A DNA stretch of 5,598 bases from Bacillaceae bacterium (GTDB taxonomy: Bacteria; Bacillota; Bacilli; Bacillales_A; Planococcaceae). Of this stretch, positions 1-5,571 are shown piece after piece. A program made the position numbers and the translations under genes. Below the pieces are notes generated by a model that saw only the letters and a list, made by a program, of their open reading frames with translations, was not told the DNA's origin and did not search any database. The stretch lies in assembly GCA_030149685.1 (NCBI GenBank), contig JASLGI010000179.1:1-5598 (forward strand). Reading direction: 5' to 3'. Position 1 is the stretch's first letter; each line of letters begins with the position of its first letter.

Positions 1-1
1 A

Positions 2-184
2 ATCTTCCGTTTACTCACAGCTTTACAAACAGCAGATGAGCATTCAATCGCTACACCAGCAAACTGGCAAGAAGGCGAGCGCGTCATCGTTCCACCAGCA
101 CCAACACAAGAATTAGCTGCAGAGCGTATGGACAACCCAGAGTACGAGTGTAAAGACTTCTACTTCTGTACAAAACAATTATAA
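2..184 (+). CDS. Peroxiredoxin, C-terminal part (AhpC/Prx6-like); 5' end outside window
   Basis: This is the last 60 codons of a thiol-dependent peroxidase that would reduce hydrogen peroxide and organic hydroperoxides in the cytoplasm. The reading frame is open from the window edge to TAA at 182-184. What is seen: an RLLTALQTAD segment, then ATPANWQEGERVIVPP and a tail ending in YECKDFYFCTKQL. The segments around LLTALQ and PANW are typical of the C-terminal region of AhpC/TSA-family peroxiredoxins. The catalytic peroxidatic Cys lies upstream, outside the window. Typical 2-Cys enzymes carry the resolving Cys in a VCPANW-like motif. Here that position is Thr (ATPANW), so this is not the YkuU-like arrangement. 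Two cysteines near the C terminus, in a C-x5-C pattern (visible residues 50 and 56), could do the job instead; that is inference. A terminator follows immediately, so the gene ends its transcription unit. Confidence 0.85.
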   Translation: MFRLLTALQTADEHSIATPANWQEGERVIVPPAPTQELAAERMDNPEYECKDFYFCTKQL

Positions 185-188
185 TTTC

Positions 189-218
189 AAAACCGGGCAT
201 TTATTGCTCGGTTTTTTT
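189..218 (+). terminator. Intrinsic terminator of the peroxiredoxin gene
   Basis: The stem AAACCGGGCA (190-199) pairs with TGCTCGGTTT (205-214) around a 5-base loop, with one G-U pair. It is followed by an uninterrupted T tract (212-218). It begins 5 bases after the peroxiredoxin stop codon and separates that gene from the amidase. Confidence 0.9.
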
Positions 219-228
219 ATTTCTATAA

Positions 229-242
229 TGTAAGCGATTACA
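229..242 (+). promoter_or_regulatory. cre box (CcpA binding site) upstream of the amidase
   Basis: The 14-mer TGTAAGCGATTACA matches the Bacillus catabolite-responsive element consensus TGWAANCGNTNWCA at every position. Its arms, TGTAA (229-233) and TTACA (238-242), are perfect inverted repeats. It covers the place where a -35 element would lie and ends 9 bases before the -10 of the amidase promoter. That position predicts repression by CcpA/HPr-Ser-P when a preferred sugar is present. The motif match is seen directly; the regulation is inferred. Confidence 0.75.
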
Positions 243-247
243 CTTTT

Positions 248-256
248 TGTTATACT
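248..256 (+). promoter_or_regulatory. Extended -10 promoter of the amidase gene
   Basis: TGTTATACT is a TGn-extended -10 with hexamer TATACT at 251-256, a 5/6 match to TATAAT. No recognisable -35 exists at 16-18 bases, where the cre box lies, which fits an extended -10 promoter. Transcription would start near 263, leaving a leader of about 18 bases before the ATG at 281. A perfect TATAAT at 224-229 is an alternative -10, but it lacks both a -35 and a TG extension and sits in the tail of the preceding terminator. Confidence 0.55.
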
Positions 257-265
257 AAAAGAAAA

Positions 266-271
266 AAAGGA
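266..271 (+). promoter_or_regulatory. Ribosome binding site that decides the amidase start
   Basis: AAAGGA lies 9 bases before the ATG at 281 but only 3 bases before the in-frame ATG at 275. The spacing favours 281. A further in-frame ATG at 302 has no Shine-Dalgarno sequence. Confidence 0.55.
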
Positions 272-280
272 TGGATGCAG

Positions 281-1600
281 ATGACCCTCATTTTTCAATC
301 AATGATTGAGACTATTGAACAATTAAACCGCAAAGAAGTAACGATCGAAGACGTCTTATCGGCTACTTACGAGCGTATTCGAGAAACAAATACAACGTTA
401 CGCGCTTTTATCGAATGGGAGAAAGTTGCTCCCATCGAAACACCTTCTCCTTTAAAAAATATTCCCCTCGGCATCAAAGATATGCTCGATGTCAAAGGTA
501 TGCTAACAACGTACGGCTCTCCTCTTTTTGCTACACATCGAGCAAAAAAGTCGAGCGATGTCGCAAAACGATTAAAACAAGCTGGTGGCATCATCGTCGG
601 CAAACAAAATACGCATCAATTCGCTTACGGTCCTACCGGTGACCGCTCTCACTTCGGAGCGGTGCGCAATCCTTTTGATTTACAACGAATGACTGGAGGC
701 TCTAGTAGTGGGTCTGCGGCGGCTGTTGCGGCAGGTCTTGTTTACGGAAGTATCGGAACCGATACGAGTGGGTCGATTCGTCTTCCCGCTGCGTTTACTG
801 GACTCGTCGGCATGAAACCTACTCAAACGAGTATTAGTCATCATGGCGTTTTTCCACTCGCGCCATCTCTCGATCACATCGGACCTCTGACACGAACTGT
901 TCGAGACAATGCGCTACTTTTATCGATCATTCAAAAACGAACGTTCCCACTTCCACGACGCTCGATCTCTTCTATCGTCGTTGGACGTCCGACCAATTAT
1001 TTTACTGATTTTTTATCGCCTAGTGTCAAACGTTCCTATGAAGAACTATTTTTACTCTTTGAACGGCTCGGCATGACAATTCTTCCGATGGAACTTCCTT
1101 CTATGAACGCTTGGTTAGAAGCACAACAAGTTATGATTCAAAAAGAAGCATTTACAATTCATGAAAACCGCTTTTATCAATATCCGAATGATTGGGACGA
1201 CGAAGTATATGCAAGACTTGAAAAAGCATCAACGATTACGACAGCTATGTATGAAGAAGCGCTTCAATATCGAAAAAGAGCGGCAGAAGAAGCGCGTGCT
1301 ATTTTTGAAACGGTCGATATTTTCTTCACACCGACCGTTCCGATCACCGCACCACTCATCAATGAACGAACGACAGACAGTGACGAGTTTTCTCACATTC
1401 GAGAAGTGCTTACCCGTTTTACGGCGCCGACGAACTTCATTAGCTTACCGAGTATGAATATTCCGATTGGAAGAGACGGACATTTACCAATTGGTGGACA
1501 ACTCATCGCAGCACCTTTCCAAGAAAATCTTCTCTATCAAGTAGGCGAACACTTAGAAAAAGAACTCGCCTTCGATTGGTCAAAGTATTTAAAGATTTAA
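281..1600 (+). CDS. Amidase signature family hydrolase (GatA-like, stand-alone)
   Basis: This 439-residue cytoplasmic enzyme should hydrolyse a carboxamide to the acid and ammonia. Numbering is from ATG 281, chosen for ribosome-site spacing; ATG 275 would add two residues. The amidase-signature Ser-cisSer-Lys triad is complete. The Lys is K66 in PLGIKD, the cis-Ser is S141 in the Gly/Ser-rich GGSSSGSAAAVAAG loop, and the nucleophile is S165 in GTDTSGSIRLP. The S141-S165 spacing of 24 equals that of FAAH (S217-S241). SHFGAVRNPFD precedes the loop, VGMKPT follows the nucleophile, and a C-terminal FFTPTVPITAP segment is also typical. No signal peptide or membrane segment is seen. The length is slightly below the family's usual 450-490. 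GatB and GatC are not adjacent, and the gene is flanked by terminators, so it is unlikely to be the tRNA amidotransferase subunit despite the similarity. The substrate is unknown. A cre box suggests repression by preferred carbon sources. Confidence 0.88.
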   Translation: MTLIFQSMIETIEQLNRKEVTIEDVLSATYERIRETNTTLRAFIEWEKVAPIETPSPLKNIPLGIKDMLDVKGMLTTYGSPLFATHRAKKSSDVAKRLKQAGGIIVGKQNTHQFAYGPTGDRSHFGAVRNPFDLQRMTGGSSSGSAAAVAAGLVYGSIGTDTSGSIRLPAAFTGLVGMKPTQTSISHHGVFPLAPSLDHIGPLTRTVRDNALLLSIIQKRTFPLPRRSISSIVVGRPTNYFTDFLSPSVKRSYEELFLLFERLGMTILPMELPSMNAWLEAQQVMIQKEAFTIHENRFYQYPNDWDDEVYARLEKASTITTAMYEEALQYRKRAAEEARAIFETVDIFFTPTVPITAPLINERTTDSDEFSHIREVLTRFTAPTNFISLPSMNIPIGRDGHLPIGGQLIAAPFQENLLYQVGEHLEKELAFDWSKYLKI

Positions 1601-1634
1601 AAAACACCCTCCTTGTGAAAAGGAGGGCATTCGT
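1598..1634. terminator. Terminator between convergent amidase and ABC operon
   Basis: CCCTCCTT (1607-1614) pairs perfectly with AAGGAGGG (1620-1627) around a 5-base loop. Read on the minus strand, the stem is followed by TGTTTTTT (1606-1599), a good U tract, so it mainly terminates the ABC transporter operon, whose stop codon lies 7 bases before the stem. Read on the plus strand, it is followed only by CATTCGTTT, so it should end amidase transcripts less efficiently. The minus-strand U tract runs into the amidase stop codon. Confidence 0.8.
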
Positions 1635-2939
1635 TTAACCGTTCATTCGTAATGCATCGATAATTTGAATATTCGTTGCCTTTTTCGCTGGACGCCATCC
1701 GGATAAAAGAGCGACGAAGAAACTAATGACCGAGGCGATGACGACGAGTTCCCAAGGAATATAAGAAAACTCGTATTGGAAACGTTCTAATGCAGAGCTA
1801 TCTTCTGATAAAGCTATTTTTAAAATAAATGGCAACGCTAAGTTAATGCCGATACTAATAATGTATGAAATTGCGACAGCTACTGCCGTTCCGATCATAC
1901 CGATTGCAGCGCTTTCCATTAAAAATAATCGACGGACTAAACGAGGCGATGCACCGAGTGCTTTCATTTGTCCGATCTCAGGCGTTCGTTCCGTCACTGC
2001 CATCGTCATCGTATTAAAAATACCGATCGATGCGATAAATACAGCAATCGTTCCGACGAAAACGACACCAATTTTTAAAACGAGGAAAAACGTTTGTAAT
2101 TCCGATAAGTTATCAAGAACGGAATACGTCATATATCCTTCTTCTTGGAGCATTTCTTTTAAAGCAGGGACTTTTTCAACTGTTTCTGCATGAGCGTGAT
2201 AAGACGTGTAAAATGCATTTTTTCTCATCAACTCTTGTTCATTTGCCGGTTGTTTCGCTATGAGCGGTTCTAGTTGTTTTTCCATGACCGCTTTTAATGA
2301 AGCATCGCCATAAATGGTTTGGTCTTTCTCCCATTCACGAGCGGGTGCTCGCTTAATTCCGACAATTTTTAAAGGCATATTGTCACCGAAGACTTCATCC
2401 TCTTCACGATCTTTTAATTGAAGTGAGATTTCCGTCCCAAGTACTGGTTTCGTATACTGTTTATTGACGATAATATTTCCTTCATCGTCGCGCTTTACTT
2501 CGTGGAGTAATTCGACAAAACTTGCCCCGACGACGACTTCATTCGCTTTTTCTGGGAGACGTCCTTCTTCAAGCGGAAAGTCGACCTTTTTTTCTTCCTC
2601 CATCTCTAACAATAAAAACTCTGGGTCAATGACGCGGTTTTCCACTTTCATTTCTGTTGGAACACCTATATATGTTCGACTCGTTAATGCATACATTTCA
2701 TCTCTTTCACGTAATGAGACGTCTAATTTTTTTCCTTCATCACTATATACTTCGACTTGTGTAATTGTGCCGTCTGACAAAATTTCATCTTCTGCAATTT
2801 TTTCAAATCCGAAAGCGACCGATGCGAGTAAAATTAAAAATGCGGTACCGATTGCGGTCGCAAGTACGGTCATAAATACACGCAATTTATTTTTCTTCAT
2901 ATTATCTTTCACATATGCCCATTGATCACGCCATTTCAT
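1635..2939 (-). CDS. ABC transporter permease, MacB/FtsX type
   Basis: This 434-residue membrane protein is the permease partner of the ATPase encoded just upstream. What is seen: a basic N-terminal segment (NMKKNKLR), TM1 at about 21-45, a large extracytoplasmic domain at about 46-283 rich in Glu, Asp and Lys (MacB-type core region), then TM2 about 284-308, TM3 about 342-372 and TM4 about 396-414. The FtsX-type signature is clear: GIFNTMTMAVTERTPEIG followed by QMKALGAS at about 306-331. The C terminus, GWRPAKKATNIQIIDALR, is also typical. Such proteins usually work as dimers with a LolD-like ATPase, as mechanotransmission systems rather than classic importers. Start choice: ATG at 2939 has AAGGAGG 8 bases upstream, whereas the in-frame ATG at 2969 has no ribosome site. 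The gene overlaps the ATPase end by 14 bases, implying translational coupling. No membrane-fusion protein or two-component system is adjacent, so the substrate cannot be named; peptide, lipid or antimicrobial handling is possible. Confidence 0.88.
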   Translation of the reverse strand: MKWRDQWAYVKDNMKKNKLRVFMTVLATAIGTAFLILLASVAFGFEKIAEDEILSDGTITQVEVYSDEGKKLDVSLRERDEMYALTSRTYIGVPTEMKVENRVIDPEFLLLEMEEEKKVDFPLEEGRLPEKANEVVVGASFVELLHEVKRDDEGNIIVNKQYTKPVLGTEISLQLKDREEDEVFGDNMPLKIVGIKRAPAREWEKDQTIYGDASLKAVMEKQLEPLIAKQPANEQELMRKNAFYTSYHAHAETVEKVPALKEMLQEEGYMTYSVLDNLSELQTFFLVLKIGVVFVGTIAVFIASIGIFNTMTMAVTERTPEIGQMKALGASPRLVRRLFLMESAAIGMIGTAVAVAISYIISIGINLALPFILKIALSEDSSALERFQYEFSYIPWELVVIASVISFFVALLSGWRPAKKATNIQIIDALRMNG

Positions 2940-3624
2940 TCTTTTTTCCTCCTTGTAAAGCACCGTCATGCATCACGTACGTTTCATCTGCAATCGACGC
3001 GACTGTGTCATCATGCGTAATGAGAATAAATGTGATGTCGTATTTTGTATTCAATGTACGAATGAGTTCAAGTACTTCTGTTTCTGTTTCTGAATCTAAG
3101 CTTCCTGTCGGCTCGTCCGCTAATATGATCGGTGGGTTTGTCACGAGTGCTCGTGCAATGCCGACACGTTGTTTTTGTCCGCCTGACAATTCATTCGGAT
3201 AATGGCTAGCGACTTCTGTCAAACCGACCGCCGCCATAATTTGTTGTGTTCGTTTTTTTCGTTCCACTTTTCCCATACCGAGTAATACGAGAGGAAATTC
3301 AACATTTTGATACGCTGTTAGACGCGGAAGTAATTCAAAGTTTTGAAAAACGTACCCGAGTGTATGTAAGCGAAACTTCGCACGTTCTGTTTCATTCATC
3401 TTCGTCAGTTCTTTTCCTTGAATGACAATACTACCTTCGTCAGGTGTTGAAAAACCTGCAAGCATATGTAGTAATGTCGATTTCCCCGAACCACTTCGCC
3501 CAACAATCGCTGTAATAGAACCTTCTTTAAATTGAACGTCTACATTTTTTAACACCGGTACCGTTCGTTCGTTACTTTTCGGCCCGATTGTATACGTATA
3601 ATTCAATCTGTTGACTTCAATCAT
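2926..3624 (-). CDS. ABC transporter ATP-binding protein, LolD/MacB type
   Basis: This 232-residue cytoplasmic ATPase powers the adjacent FtsX-type permease. All nucleotide-binding motifs are intact: Walker A GRSGSGKST at 42-50, Q-loop Q94 in VFQNF, signature LSGGQ at 146-150, Walker B IILADE at 166-171 with catalytic E171, D-loop SLD at 175-177, and switch H204 in LITHDD. The length, the LLPRLTAYQNVEFPL segment and the VGIARALVTNPPIILADEPTGSLDS block are typical of the LolD/MacB/YknY/BceA-like clade. An AAGGA ribosome site lies 9 bases before the ATG at 3624. It is the first gene of a two-gene operon and overlaps the permease start. No convincing sigma-A promoter was found in its leader, so an activator-dependent promoter is possible. 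The substrate is unknown. Confidence 0.93.
   Translation of the reverse strand: MIEVNRLNYTYTIGPKSNERTVPVLKNVDVQFKEGSITAIVGRSGSGKSTLLHMLAGFSTPDEGSIVIQGKELTKMNETERAKFRLHTLGYVFQNFELLPRLTAYQNVEFPLVLLGMGKVERKKRTQQIMAAVGLTEVASHYPNELSGGQKQRVGIARALVTNPPIILADEPTGSLDSETETEVLELIRTLNTKYDITFILITHDDTVASIADETYVMHDGALQGGKKNEMA
2948..2954 (-). promoter_or_regulatory. Strong ribosome binding site fixing the permease start
   Basis: On the minus strand the sequence reads AAGGAGG, 8 bases before the ATG at 2939. It lies inside the 3' end of the ATPase gene. It rules out the upstream ATG at 2969 as the likely start. Confidence 0.8.
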
Positions 3625-3631
3625 TTGTCCA

Positions 3632-3657
3632 CTTCCTTTTCTTTTTTCACTCTGTCT
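3632..3657 (+). repeat. 26-base imperfect direct repeat, copy 1
   Basis: Positions 3632-3657 match 3762-3787 at 23 of 26 positions (mismatches at 3636, 3646 and 3655). The two copies are offset by exactly 130 bases. The sequence is pyrimidine-rich on the plus strand, but the shared TCACTCTG core is not low complexity. Read on the minus strand, this copy lies in the leader of the ABC ATPase and contributes its ribosome binding site. Confidence 0.55.
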
Positions 3658-3670
3658 CTACTGTAATCTG

Positions 3671-3716
3671 TGAAGATGAAGAAAAAGATAGGAGATATCT
3701 GAAGAAATCATGAAGA
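3671..3716. promoter_or_regulatory. Cluster of TGAAGA hexamers, possible operator in the divergent region
   Basis: TGAAGA occurs at 3671, 3677, 3700 and 3711. The last two are 11 bases apart, about one helical turn, as expected for direct-repeat sites of an OmpR-type response regulator. The palindrome AGATATCT lies at 3693-3700 between them. The inverse hexamer TCTTCA appears at 3761. The stretch is purine-rich, so chance recurrence is a real possibility; no known regulator consensus is matched. Confidence 0.25.
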
Positions 3717-3761
3717 TATTCACTCATAGCGAAAGAAACTGTAAAAAGATTGACAACTTTT

Positions 3762-3787
3762 CTTCATTTTCTTTTGTCACTCTGCCT
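3762..3787 (+). repeat. 26-base imperfect direct repeat, copy 2
   Basis: This is the second copy of the repeat at 3632-3657, 23 of 26 identical and in the same orientation. It lies about 40 bases upstream of the extended -10 proposed for ykaA-pit. Together the copies bracket the purine-rich middle of the divergent intergenic region. Confidence 0.55.
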
Positions 3788-3823
3788 TTTTTCTTGCAAT
3801 ACCTATGCGCAACTTTGTTATTT

Positions 3824-3832
3824 TGGTATCAT
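3824..3832 (+). promoter_or_regulatory. Extended -10 promoter of the ykaA-pit operon
   Basis: TGGTATCAT is a TGn-extended -10 with hexamer TATCAT at 3827-3832 (5/6 to TATAAT). There is no -35-like hexamer at 16-18 bases. Transcription would start near 3839, giving a leader of about 37 bases. A weaker alternative pairs TTGCAA (3794-3799) with TATTTT (3819-3824) at 19-base spacing. No Pho box (TTAACA-like repeats of 11-base period) was found. Confidence 0.45.
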
Positions 3833-3863
3833 AGAAGGGACGGCATTTTGCCAATTTGAAGAT

Positions 3864-3868
3864 GGAGG
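3864..3868 (+). promoter_or_regulatory. Ribosome binding site fixing the ykaA start
   Basis: GGAGG lies 7 bases before the ATG at 3876. It excludes the longer reading frame that opens with TTG at 3750, which has no ribosome site and would place the start upstream of the likely promoter. Confidence 0.8.
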
Positions 3869-3875
3869 CTCAACA

Positions 3876-4496
3876 ATGTTTAGTAAACGTAAACCAGATC
3901 CGTTTTTTAGCTCACTTTTAGACATTGCTCGAAATGTGCAGAAAGCAGCGCATTTCGCACAAGACACAGATATTTCAACCGCCGCTTTATTAAAAGATGC
4001 GAGTGTACAATTAAAGAAATTCGAAACTGATGGAGATACTTTAGTGCACGATGTCACTGCACGCCTCAATCAGTCTTTTATGACGCCTATTGAACGTGAG
4101 GACATTTTGCAACTTGCGATCAAAATGGACGATATTTTAGACGGCATCGAACAGCTCGCTGCTTATATGGAGATGTTTTCTTTCACGAAAGAAGATACAT
4201 ATGTCGATCAGTTTATGGAAAACATCGTCAAAAGCACCGACGAAATCGTTCAAGCGATGGAATTGCTTTCACGTAAAAAGCTCGTTGAAATGCGTTCACA
4301 TGCTGTACAAATTAAAGAATATGAACGTATTTGCGATGAAGTATTCCGAACGTCGATCAAACAATTGTTCATCAATGAAGTTGATCCGATTTTAATTATT
4401 CAGCATAAAGAAATGTATGAACAGTTAGAAGAAATCGCTGACTACTGTCAAGATGTCGCGAACACGATTGAATCTATCATTATGAGAAACGCATAA
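3876..4496 (+). CDS. ykaA: DUF47 / PhoU-like protein, presumed Pit accessory protein
   Basis: This 206-residue soluble, mostly alpha-helical protein belongs to the DUF47 family, related to PhoU and commonly encoded next to PiT phosphate permeases; it resembles YkaA of B. subtilis. It is thought to modulate transport or phosphate signalling at the membrane. That role is family knowledge and not proven here. What is seen: an N-terminal FFSSLLDIARNVQKAA helix, acidic helices with IKMDDILDGIEQLA (82-95), and a C-terminal helix with E185-xxx-D189-xxx-D193 followed by VANTIESI. The last resembles the ExxxD metal-binding patterns of PhoU-like bundles. No signal peptide or membrane segment is seen in the chosen form. 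The length is normal for the family. The start at 3876 is set by GGAGG; a TTG-initiated extension of 42 residues would give a spurious Cys-rich hydrophobic leader. The gene ends 10 bases before pit, whose ribosome site overlaps this stop codon. Confidence 0.88.
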   Translation: MFSKRKPDPFFSSLLDIARNVQKAAHFAQDTDISTAALLKDASVQLKKFETDGDTLVHDVTARLNQSFMTPIEREDILQLAIKMDDILDGIEQLAAYMEMFSFTKEDTYVDQFMENIVKSTDEIVQAMELLSRKKLVEMRSHAVQIKEYERICDEVFRTSIKQLFINEVDPILIIQHKEMYEQLEEIADYCQDVANTIESIIMRNA

Positions 4497-4506
4497 GGAG
4501 ACAGAC

Positions 4507-5508
4507 ATGGATACAGTTTTACTACTAACAATTGCTGTTGTCGCCTTCGCGCTTATTTTCGATTTTATCAATGGATTCCATGACACCGCGAATGCGATTG
4601 CAACGAGTGTTTCAACACGCGCTTTAAAACCTCGTACAGCCATTATGATGGCTGCTGTCATGAACTTCGTCGGAGCACTCACATTTACAGGAGTTGCTCA
4701 AACGATTTCTAAAGATATCGTCGACCCATTCGTCTTAGAAAATGGTTCGATCGTTATTTTAGCTGCCCTTTTATCAGCGATTGCTTGGAACTTAATTACT
4801 TGGTACTACGGTATCCCATCAAGTTCTTCCCACGCCTTAATCGGCTCAATCGCTGGTGCTGCTATTTCTGCAGCAGGACTCGGGATTTTAAATTACTCTG
4901 GATTTTTCAAAATTATTCAAGCGCTTCTTTTTTCACCGGTCATTGCTCTTGTCGGTGGATTTATTATGATGTCGCTTTTTAAAGTATTGATGAAAAACTT
5001 TAATTTATTTAAAGCGAACCGACGGATCCGTTATATGCAAGTCGGAACTGCGGCTCTTCAAGCATTTACGCACGGAACGAACGATGCGCAAAAAGCGATG
5101 GGAATTATTACGATGGCTTTAATTGCTGCACAACTTCAAACAGGCGATGATATTCAGTTATGGGTGCGAGTCGCAGCTGCAACAGCGATGGGACTCGGTA
5201 CTGCAATCGGTGGATATAAGATTATTAAAACGGTTGGTGGTAAAATTATGAAAATCCGCCCAGTCAATGGAGCAGCGGCTGACTTAAACTCTGCGATGAT
5301 TATTTTCGGTGCGACATTACTTCATTTACCAGTAAGTACGACGCACGTTATTTCTTCATCGATTATGGGGGTAGGAGCTGCTCAACGAGTGAAAGGTGTA
5401 AACTGGGGAGTTGCACAGCGAATCGTTTGGACGTGGATCATTACGTTGCCGATCTCCGCTCTTTTTGCAGGACTCATCTATCAAATTATCCAATGGTTCT
5501 TCTTGTAG
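4507..5508 (+). CDS. pit: Inorganic phosphate transporter, PiT family
   Basis: This 333-residue polytopic membrane protein is a low-affinity, cation-coupled phosphate (or metal-phosphate) symporter. The internal duplication of the PiT family is visible. The N-terminal half has FINGFHDTANAIATSVSTRA at 20-39 and GIPSSSSHALIGS at 102-114. The C-terminal half has FTHGTNDAQKAMGI at 187-200 and LPVSTTHVISSSIMGVG at 274-290. D26, N29, N192 and D193 lie in the two signature repeats, where family work places phosphate and cation binding. About ten hydrophobic segments are apparent, with a central basic loop near 163-176 (KNFNLFKANRRIR). The length is typical of the short Bacillus-type Pit and shorter than E. 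coli PitA. AAGGAG at 4495-4500 lies 6 bases before the ATG and overlaps the ykaA stop codon, so translation is probably coupled. No strong terminator follows within the window. Confidence 0.94.
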   Translation: MDTVLLLTIAVVAFALIFDFINGFHDTANAIATSVSTRALKPRTAIMMAAVMNFVGALTFTGVAQTISKDIVDPFVLENGSIVILAALLSAIAWNLITWYYGIPSSSSHALIGSIAGAAISAAGLGILNYSGFFKIIQALLFSPVIALVGGFIMMSLFKVLMKNFNLFKANRRIRYMQVGTAALQAFTHGTNDAQKAMGIITMALIAAQLQTGDDIQLWVRVAAATAMGLGTAIGGYKIIKTVGGKIMKIRPVNGAAADLNSAMIIFGATLLHLPVSTTHVISSSIMGVGAAQRVKGVNWGVAQRIVWTWIITLPISALFAGLIYQIIQWFFL

Positions 5509-5542
5509 TTGGATTGATTTGGAAAGAAGTTAAAGATAGTCC

Positions 5543-5571
5543 TTGCTTTCCCTAGAAACGTCTGTTATGCT
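5543..5571 (+). promoter_or_regulatory. Possible promoter for a gene beyond the right edge
   Basis: TTGCTT (5543-5548) is followed after 17 bases by TATGCT (5566-5571), which carries a TG extension at 5563-5564. Each hexamer is only a partial match. The remaining bases of 5509-5598 show a 6-base inverted repeat, GGAAAG/CTTTCC (5521-5526 and 5546-5551), without a T tract, and a weak GAACA/TGTTC hairpin (5576-5592). No coding start is supported here. Confidence 0.25.

Noticed and set aside
367..603. Minus-strand open frame inside the amidase gene
   Set aside because: It overlaps a well-supported gene with intact catalytic motifs, and has no recognisable domain and no promoter.
1607..1627. AAGGAGGG at 1620-1627 as a ribosome binding site
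   Set aside because: It is one arm of the terminator hairpin, and no plus-strand gene starts downstream.
2464..2925. Long plus-strand open frame antisense to the permease gene (also 1846-2193)
   Set aside because: These are low-complexity Ser/Thr/Ile-rich translations with no ribosome site, explained by codon periodicity of the real minus-strand gene.
2940..2969. Ten-residue longer permease start at ATG 2969
   Set aside because: There is no Shine-Dalgarno sequence there, while AAGGAGG at 2948-2954 is ideally placed for the ATG at 2939.
3661..3674. CTGTAAT/CTGTGAA near-repeat as a BceR or PhoP operator
   Set aside because: The spacing and half-site order do not match TNACA-N4-TGTAA or 11-base-period TTAACA repeats.
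3750..3755. TTGACA as a perfect -35 element for ykaA-pit
   Set aside because: No -10-like hexamer occurs 16-18 bases downstream (3773 onward reads TTTGTC).
3750..3875. 42-residue N-terminal extension of the DUF47 protein starting at TTG 3750
   Set aside because: There is no ribosome site, it begins within a TTGACA string upstream of the likely promoter, and an ATG with GGAGG at 7 bases exists at 3876.
5521..5551. GGAAAG/CTTTCC as a terminator for pit
   Set aside because: The loop is 19 bases and no T tract follows, so it is not convincing as an intrinsic terminator.
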